Source: Pyrodictium delaneyi (lineage in GTDB: Archaea; Thermoproteota; Thermoprotei_A; Sulfolobales; Pyrodictiaceae). Taken from it: 19,689 bases of DNA. A program made the position numbers and the translations under genes. Of the stretch, positions 14,743 through 19,689 are shown piece by piece. Positions within the stretch are counted from its first letter, which is position 1; each line of letters starts with the position of its first letter. The notes under the pieces are model-generated. The model saw only the letters and a list, made by a program, of their open reading frames with translations. It was not told the DNA's origin and made no database searches. The stretch is taken from NCBI GenBank assembly GCA_015661645.1, contig DQVR01000086.1, forward strand, positions 1-19,689, read 5' to 3'.

Positions 14743-15657
14743 GTGGCTAGGGTAGTAACAGCAGCGGTGCTATTCGCTATAGGGCTCTACACGGGCTACT
14801 CGGAGGATGCAGGCAGACTCTCGAAGGCTATCTCGAGGCTCTTACTCTGGTTCTCTCTCCCCTTCATACTTCTCCACAAGGTCTATACGGTAGACCCCGC
14901 GACGGCTATCAAGTATACAATGCTGGTTGTTGTGAGTGTTGTAGGCTCCCTAGTAACAGCAGTGGTAGGCATACCGCGTCTCCTACGAGAACTGCCAGCC
15001 TCTGGCATAGGCGCCGCGATACTAGCTGCAGGCATACACAACTCGGCATTCCTGCCAATACCGCTCATGTTGATCCTATACGGCGACGCTGGCCCGGCAG
15101 CCCTCTACTCGGCGATAGTCAATATAATAAGTGTTATAGCGGTACCGATAGTCGTGGGCATGTATAGTGAGAAAGAAACCGAAGAAGACACGGTAAAGCG
15201 GATAACCCGCAGTCTGTCGCGGTTCCCGCCTTTTTACGCTCTAGTAGCGGGTATAGCGCTCAGGACTCTACTACCTAGTGATTGTGGTCCGGTATATGCT
15301 CTCCTAGAGATACTCGGGCGCATGGCGGCTGAATTAACGATATCCAGCTTCTATCTAGTTGGAGCAGTCCTAGCTGTCTCGGGGCTAGCGGTCGACCGGC
15401 CGACACTTGTTATCGCGGCTTGGCGCCTCATAGTAGAGCCCCTCCTAGCGGTCGGAGCGTCTATCGCACTAGGCCTTGAGGGTGTATGGCTGGCGGGCGC
15501 ACTCATAGAGGCGTGCATGCCGCCAGCCACAATGAACATAGTGTTCGCGATAACCTATGGCCTAGACGAGAAACTCGTAGCAAGAGCTATAGGCTTCACA
15601 ATGCCTTTATCCATAGTAGTAGCTGTCCTCATACGTTTATTCGTAGTAGCACCGTAG
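14743..15657 (+). CDS. AEC-family (auxin efflux carrier type) permease
   Basis: A 304-residue membrane protein with about 10 hydrophobic segments, of the Mem_trans/AEC family. Family features are the mid-protein GIHNSAFLPIPLMLILYG segment (Asn and Pro in a broken helix) and the C-terminal ACMPPATMNIVFA segment, which together form the crossed-helix substrate site in this fold. Bacterial members move dicarboxylates or amino acids; the substrate here is unknown. The only standard start in frame before the first helix is GTG 14743. A perfect GGAGGTG lies at 14713-14719, 23 bases before it, which is too far for normal use, and the codons between (acc-tta-gct-gac-tat-gcg) include no usual start. 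Confidence 0.8.
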   Translation: MARVVTAAVLFAIGLYTGYSEDAGRLSKAISRLLLWFSLPFILLHKVYTVDPATAIKYTMLVVVSVVGSLVTAVVGIPRLLRELPASGIGAAILAAGIHNSAFLPIPLMLILYGDAGPAALYSAIVNIISVIAVPIVVGMYSEKETEEDTVKRITRSLSRFPPFYALVAGIALRTLLPSDCGPVYALLEILGRMAAELTISSFYLVGAVLAVSGLAVDRPTLVIAAWRLIVEPLLAVGASIALGLEGVWLAGALIEACMPPATMNIVFAITYGLDEKLVARAIGFTMPLSIVVAVLIRLFVVAP

Positions 15658-15707
15658 GCCCCAGCTAGTAGAGCTAGTAGAATAGGTTTCGGGGAGAGAC
15701 TGCAGCC

Positions 15708-17105
15708 ATGGAGCAGGAGGGTAGAATAACGGGAGATGACATTGTAGGGGTAAAGCTAGAGGCAGCAAACGTAGACACAGCGGGAGCTAGTATCTCCCGC
15801 GGATCGTCCACCGTTAGGACGTTTCCAACGCCCAGTATAGGGCTAGAAAACATTAATAGAAACCAGCCGCAGCCCCGCAGGCCATCCCTCAAGCACCTAC
15901 GGATAAAGGTTGTCCAGCCTACTGAGTCTGCCCTACAGAACCTAGAGACAATACTTCCAGAAATCAGTGTGGACCCTCTTGAGGCCCTATTCGGTACCTC
16001 AAGGCTGCGGGTCTACAGCGAAAGACCGTTCCTCGTACTCGCACGCAAGCCTATAGACCAGCGCTACGACTACATAGAGCTGCTCAAACGCATCCTCCGC
16101 GAGATATACCGTATCTCGTGGAGAGCGCCACTGTATGCACAGCACGTGGCCAGGCGGCTCACAGAGTACCAGCTTGCCATGATGCGTGCAGGTACAGCGA
16201 TATATGTAATAGACCTGGACCAGCTTGGCAGCGGTGATGCTGAGGCCGAGAGGATAACGGCCAGCTCGCGTGTGGCTATGAGCCTAGAGGACCGTGCAAG
16301 GGAAGCATATGCGCAGGGGTTCGGGTTCCTCGTGCTCTACGCGTCGCAGTACATGCTCCAGAGCATACAGAGGCTATGGGAGCCACGCATAGCTAGCCGC
16401 GGCCTCCTCTACACCCGGCTGCCTCCTCCTCTAGAGCTGGGCATAGCGGAGGATGACGCTGTATTCGAGCTTGTTGCCGCCATGTACGGGGTAGAATACG
16501 ACGATATACGGGGAGCCTCAAGCCTCGTAGATGCTGTGACAATGGCCGAGCATAGGTACTATAGCTACCTCGAGTCCGTGGCTAGTGATCCTACACTTGC
16601 ACTCCTAGCAAGGCCGGCAGTGGATGAGGAGGAGGCTAAGCCGGATGAGGGCTTCATACACTACGCGTTCAAGATGGCTGTGCTGGGCTACCTCGTAGAA
16701 GCAGGCTTCGACGAGTCTAGCATAGACGTTGAACAACGGATGTCCAGCACTATTGCGGTAGACGTATTGGCAAGGAGAAGCTGGTACAACAAGCTCGCTA
16801 TTGAGGTAGAGACGCTCTACGGCACAGGGAATCCTACTACCAGGCTCTCATCAGTCATAAGGGATAGGCTAGCTATGGGGTACGCAGTATGGGTAGTAGT
16901 ACCGCCCCTCCAGGCATCCATCTATGCTCCACACCTCCAGACGCTCATAAGGAGGTACTCCGGCGTAGAGAGTGTAGAGTTCTACACGCTCGACATGTCT
17001 GCGGGCTCCCTGGTCCCGCTTGAGGAGCACCTAAAGAGGCTAGGAGAAATAGCTGCAAGGCTCAGTAGAGCACGTGACAGGCTACCCGCTAGCTCTATCG
17101 GCTAA
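15708..17105 (+). CDS. Unknown protein with PD-(D/E)xK nuclease-like C-terminal region
   Basis: A 465-residue soluble protein I cannot assign to a named family. Residues 1-65 are Ser/Pro/Gln-rich and probably disordered. Residues 65-300 are mixed, with a helical stretch around 120-235. Residues 315-420 resemble a restriction-endonuclease-like core: helix HYAFKMAVLGYLVEAGF (318-334), strand-turn ending in D352 (IAVDVLARR), then strand KLAIEVET with E366 and E368, followed by a helix (RLSSVIRDRLAMGY, 379-392) and strand AVWVVVPP. The D...ExE arrangement, 14 residues apart, fits the family, although the usual lysine is replaced by Glu. DNA or RNA cleavage is a hypothesis. ATG 15708 follows GGGGAGAG by 9 bases. 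It ends in a 4-base convergent overlap with the ABC permease. Confidence 0.7.
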   Translation: MEQEGRITGDDIVGVKLEAANVDTAGASISRGSSTVRTFPTPSIGLENINRNQPQPRRPSLKHLRIKVVQPTESALQNLETILPEISVDPLEALFGTSRLRVYSERPFLVLARKPIDQRYDYIELLKRILREIYRISWRAPLYAQHVARRLTEYQLAMMRAGTAIYVIDLDQLGSGDAEAERITASSRVAMSLEDRAREAYAQGFGFLVLYASQYMLQSIQRLWEPRIASRGLLYTRLPPPLELGIAEDDAVFELVAAMYGVEYDDIRGASSLVDAVTMAEHRYYSYLESVASDPTLALLARPAVDEEEAKPDEGFIHYAFKMAVLGYLVEAGFDESSIDVEQRMSSTIAVDVLARRSWYNKLAIEVETLYGTGNPTTRLSSVIRDRLAMGYAVWVVVPPLQASIYAPHLQTLIRRYSGVESVEFYTLDMSAGSLVPLEEHLKRLGEIAARLSRARDRLPASSIG

Positions 17106-17959
17106 CGCCGCCACACAGCTGCCGGCGGCTTTACGCCCACTCGTTCGTACATCCATGATATCAGTGTAAGTGCGGTTACGACCACGATGTAGGGCACAGC
17201 ATCGGCTAGTGCTGCGTGTACACCGAGTCCCTGGAGCAGTGGTGTAACAGCATACAATACGCCGAGGAGGTAAGCAGCAGCCACAACGCCTACCGGGTGC
17301 CAGTAGCCGAGTATAACAGTGCCGAGTGCGAGCCAGCCCCAGCCTATAGCGCGTCCAGCGCTCCAGCGCCCGTTAGACGGCCCCATTAGGAAAAACGCGC
17401 CAGCTGCGCCAGCAGCTGCACCGGCTACGAGTGCAGCGAGTATGCGTGTAGCCGTCACGTTTACTCCTAGCATCCTTGCAGCATCCTCGTCTTCGCCGAG
17501 GCTTCTCAACGCGTAGCCGCGCCACGACCGGTACAAGATGGCGTAGAGTATGGCTGGGAGCGGTACTAGCACGGTGAATGCTACTAGGCTCTCTCCTAGC
17601 CCCGAGAGCGCTGGGGCTAGGGCACCTTGTGTCGCAGAGCCCATAACGTCGCCGAGCCCTATGCCGAGGAAGACGAGCGCTAGCCCAGTCACAGCCTGGT
17701 CTGCCTTGAGCCCTACAACTAGGAGAATATAGACGATGGCCAGGAGAATACCAGCCAGCATCCCGGCCGCGAAGCCGGCTACAAGAGAGCCGGTAGATAC
17801 TGCCACGTAGGCTGCTAGTGCTGAGCCAAAGTACAGCATGCCCTCAAGCCCCAGGTTTATCAGCCCTGATCTTTCGAGCACTAGCTCTCCGAGCGCTGCG
17901 AGTGCTAGTACAGTAGCTTCCGGTATGCCCTGTAGGAGTATAGCAGTAACGTCAACCAT
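17102..17959 (-). CDS. ABC transporter permease, nucleoside/simple-sugar type (second permease)
   Basis: A 285-residue member of the branched-chain/ribose-type permease family (BPD_transp_2), with about 8-9 hydrophobic segments. The N-terminal ELVLERSGLINLGLEGMLYFGS (about 26-47) is the hallmark of the NupC/YufQ-like subgroup that works with BmpA-type lipoproteins in nucleoside uptake. Its coupling region contains YALRSLGEDEDAARMLGVNV (about 152-171), where the EDEDAA-type loop contacts the ATPase. The start is ATG 17959, overlapping the preceding permease by 8 bases, so the two are translated together. It forms the heterodimeric channel with that protein. Substrate is inferred from family only. 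Confidence 0.88.
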   Translation of the reverse strand: MVDVTAILLQGIPEATVLALAALGELVLERSGLINLGLEGMLYFGSALAAYVAVSTGSLVAGFAAGMLAGILLAIVYILLVVGLKADQAVTGLALVFLGIGLGDVMGSATQGALAPALSGLGESLVAFTVLVPLPAILYAILYRSWRGYALRSLGEDEDAARMLGVNVTATRILAALVAGAAAGAAGAFFLMGPSNGRWSAGRAIGWGWLALGTVILGYWHPVGVVAAAYLLGVLYAVTPLLQGLGVHAALADAVPYIVVVTALTLISWMYERVGVKPPAAVWRR

Positions 17960-18986
17960 GGCGTATCACCACCCGGTACCTCGACAGTGTTGTAGAGGCT
18001 AACACGGAGAGGACTATGACGGCCTCAAAGGCAAGCACGAAGCTGGCGGGTATGCCTTGCAGCTGGAGGCTTACAAACATGTTGTATAGGAGCGTGATGA
18101 GGAGGCCAGCAGCTATAGTGGCGATGGGTCGGAGGCCAGCAAGCCATGCGGCAAGGATACCCATATAGCCGTAGCCTAGGCCTTGCTTGCCGAGGCTGAG
18201 CAGCTGGTGCTGCTCAGCAGCCATGTAGAGACCGCCTCCGAGCCCAGCAGCCGCTCCTGCGAGGGCAGCCACCACGAGGATGGCCCTGCTCGGATCTACG
18301 CCGTATGTCTCGGCGGCGCGCCTAGCCCGGCTTATGGAGTCCACTGCTATGCCGAGCCGCGTGTACATATACAGAGCCTCAAGCAACGCTATGAAGACAG
18401 TGGTAATTATTGCTGAGACTAGCCCGCTTATCCAGAACCTGTCTGGTAGCGGCTCTGTGCGGGTGAAAGGCCCCGATTGCCAGGGCCCAGCAACCAGGTA
18501 GTTTACTAGGGCCACTGCTGTGTAGTTGAGCATAAGGCTCACAAGCGTCTCGTTGGCACCGAGGTAGACCCTTAGGACACCGACAACTAGGCCGTAGAGT
18601 GCTCCTGCGAGAGCAGCAGCGGCCATGGCTGCAGCCAGCGCTAGCGCGGGGTACTGCTGAGGCAGTATGAAGTATAAGAGGCCATAGGCGACCACAGCGC
18701 CGAGGATAACTTGTCCCTCGGAGCCTATGGTTATGAAGCCAGCCCTGTAGGCCAGCACAAGCCCGGCAGCCGATGCGGCTATGGGGGCAAAGTAGGGCAG
18801 GGACAGGAGCCAGAACCGGAGCTCGGACAAGTTAACGTAGAGCGCATGCGCAACACCAGTAACACCCACCGGAGTGAGAGCACCAAGTAGGACTGACAAG
18901 GCGAAGCCAGCCGCGAGCCCAACAAGCCCATAGAGAAGGGGATTCTTTTTTTCAGCGGGGCCCCGCGGCTCAAGTGCTACCCTCAA
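17952..18986 (-). CDS. ABC transporter permease, nucleoside/simple-sugar type (first permease)
   Basis: The partner permease, 344 residues from TTG 18986, with about 9-10 hydrophobic segments. Family signatures are AGFITIGSEGQVILGAVVAYG and SISRARRAAETYGVDPSRAILVVAALAGAAAG, the latter being the ATPase-contact loop followed by a helix. I choose TTG 18986 because GAGGGTG precedes it and the protein then begins with a short charged segment before the first helix. The frame is open for 37 more codons to 19097, but those run into a hairpin-rich non-coding block and lack conserved character. The gene overlaps the second permease by 8 bases and is separated from its ATPase by about 320 bases of apparent insertion. 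Confidence 0.86.
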   Translation of the reverse strand: MRVALEPRGPAEKKNPLLYGLVGLAAGFALSVLLGALTPVGVTGVAHALYVNLSELRFWLLSLPYFAPIAASAAGLVLAYRAGFITIGSEGQVILGAVVAYGLLYFILPQQYPALALAAAMAAAALAGALYGLVVGVLRVYLGANETLVSLMLNYTAVALVNYLVAGPWQSGPFTRTEPLPDRFWISGLVSAIITTVFIALLEALYMYTRLGIAVDSISRARRAAETYGVDPSRAILVVAALAGAAAGLGGGLYMAAEQHQLLSLGKQGLGYGYMGILAAWLAGLRPIATIAAGLLITLLYNMFVSLQLQGIPASFVLAFEAVIVLSVLASTTLSRYRVVIRHG

Positions 18987-19309
18987 CCCTGCACCCTCGC
19001 CACGGCTGTAACCCGGAGAGCATTCACCGGGATAGCCTACGGCAATTGGCGCCTTTAGGCATCCCATAGCCGGGGGCCATGGACAAGCCCCTGGCACCTG
19101 GCCTTCAGGCTCGCGGTGAAGCGGGAGACAGCCCCAGTCTTAAACCTAGACGCTGTTCCGGGAGCCATTGTACTCAGCTTGCGGCAGACCATAAAGGATA
19201 GAAAGGTGAGGACCCGCAGGGCGGGAAGCCCCGCCTCCACCTCACAGAAGCACAAGGCTCTGGGGCGTACGCCCCACTCGGTGGAGGCGTCCCCCAGGTG
19301 TTCTCGGAC
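18987..19309. mobile_element. Hairpin-rich insert in ABC operon, possible IS200/IS605 remnant with omega-RNA-like end
   Basis: Genes of such operons normally abut or overlap, yet here 323 bases separate ATPase and permease. Near one end is a 10-bp imperfect hairpin: GGGAT-a-GCCTA (19029-19039) with TAGGCATCCC (19056-19065). At the other end are stacked structures: GTGAGG/CCTCAC (19206-19211, 19240-19245), GGCGGG-AAGC-CCCGCC (19220-19235), the palindrome GGGGCGTACGCCCC (19262-19275), and CGCCTCCACC (19232-19241) pairing over 10 bp with GGTGGAGGCG (19280-19289). The last overlaps the GGCGGG stem, so a pseudoknot or switch is possible. A CGGGAAGCCCCGCC-like hairpin is typical, from memory, of the 3' end of archaeal TnpB elements, where the omega RNA lies. 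That would place the element on the forward strand, antisense to the operon. No TnpB domain remains. Confidence 0.45.
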
Positions 19310-19689
19310 CTAGGAACAACCGGTGGTGGGGGCTAAAGGGTTAACCCCCGTCATGGCTGCGGCTATCTCTTCTACGTTAAACGGCTTCTCCTCCACGAGG
19401 GTCACCCGGCCCTTAGACATGACTACTATACGATCAGCCACCTCTAGCAGCTCGTCTAGATCCTCTGATATCAGTAGCACACCTGTCCCGGAGTCAGCGG
19501 CCTCTGCAAGCAGGCCCCGTACCTTCTCCGCGGCGTCAACGTCAAGGCCACTGGTAGGGTTCATAGCGAGGACCAGTGAGGGCTTCTTAGAGAGCTCCCT
19601 TCCCACTATAAACCGCTGCATATTGCCGCCGCTCATGCTCTCCACTGGCGCATCGACATCGGAAACCCTAACCTTCATGTGCTCAACAA
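19310..19689 (-). CDS. ABC transporter ATP-binding protein, C-terminal end (N-terminus beyond the right edge)
   Basis: The last ~125 residues of an ATPase; the frame continues off the right edge, so the internal ATG at 19678 is not the start. Visible parts are the ABC signature SMSGGNMQR, the Walker B strand LVLAMNPTSGLDVDAAEKV and the switch region LLISEDLDELLEVADRI, in which the usual H-loop histidine is replaced. That replacement and the altered Walker B are normal for the second nucleotide-binding domain of RbsA/YufO-like double-domain ATPases of sugar and nucleoside importers. It should be the energy subunit for the two permeases downstream. The stop at 19310-19312 lies at the edge of the hairpin-rich insert. 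Confidence 0.88.
   Translation of the reverse strand, partial: VEHMKVRVSDVDAPVESMSGGNMQRFIVGRELSKKPSLVLAMNPTSGLDVDAAEKVRGLLAEAADSGTGVLLISEDLDELLEVADRIVVMSKGRVTLVEEKPFNVEEIAAAMTGVNPLAPTTGCS

Noticed and set aside
18987..19097. N-terminal extension of the first ABC permease to an ATG at 19097
   Set aside because: The 37 extra residues are Pro/Gly/Cys-rich and unlike a permease start, and they lie across the 10-bp hairpin. TTG 18986 has a good ribosome site.

Overview
The window looks like chromosomal DNA from a hyperthermophilic crenarchaeon, most likely a Desulfurococcales member of the Pyrodictium/Hyperthermus type (inferred, not searched). The reasons are archaeal gene families throughout (DUF460, archaeal Trm10, Trm5, TtuA, a COG1750 Lon-like protease, family-4 uracil-DNA glycosylase with a PIP box), a tRNA-Cys with a bulge-helix-bulge type intron and an encoded CCA, TATA boxes about 25-30 bases before leaderless-looking starts, GGAGGTG-type ribosome sites, many GTG/TTG starts and heavy use of AGG and ATA codons. 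I see no CRISPR array, no rRNA and no intact transposase.

Left part (1-5291). A DUF460 gene runs off the left edge and appears to start at CTG. It is followed by about 550 bases without a gene that are very GC-rich and full of inverted repeats. Then come a cupin, a PRPP-binding phosphoribosyltransferase, a possible C/D box sRNA, a GH130-type glycoside phosphorylase/hydrolase, archaeal Trm10 on the opposite strand, and a small membrane protein.

Middle part (5292-14660). This holds a small hypothetical protein, intron-containing tRNA-Cys(GCA), a geranylgeranyl-reductase-family flavoprotein overlapping Trm5, a coiled-coil hypothetical, a membrane-anchored extracytoplasmic Lon-like protease, UDG family 4, uridine phosphorylase, an MFS permease, and an overlapping pair made of a ubiquitin-like sulfur carrier and a TtuA/Ncs6-type tRNA thiolase.

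Right part (14661-19689). An AEC-family permease is followed by a 465-residue protein of unknown function whose C-terminal half looks like a PD-(D/E)xK nuclease. A reverse-strand ABC uptake operon (ATPase, permease, permease) of the nucleoside/simple-sugar class runs in from the right edge. Between its ATPase and first permease lie about 320 bases of hairpin-rich non-coding DNA that resemble the end of an IS200/IS605 (TnpB/omega-RNA) element.

Two functional threads recur. One is tRNA/rRNA maturation: tRNA-Cys, Trm10, Trm5, TtuA with its carrier, and a possible C/D sRNA. The other is nucleoside/nucleobase uptake and salvage: the ABC transporter, uridine phosphorylase and the phosphoribosyltransferase. 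Gene packing is tight, and four convergent pairs overlap at their 3' ends.
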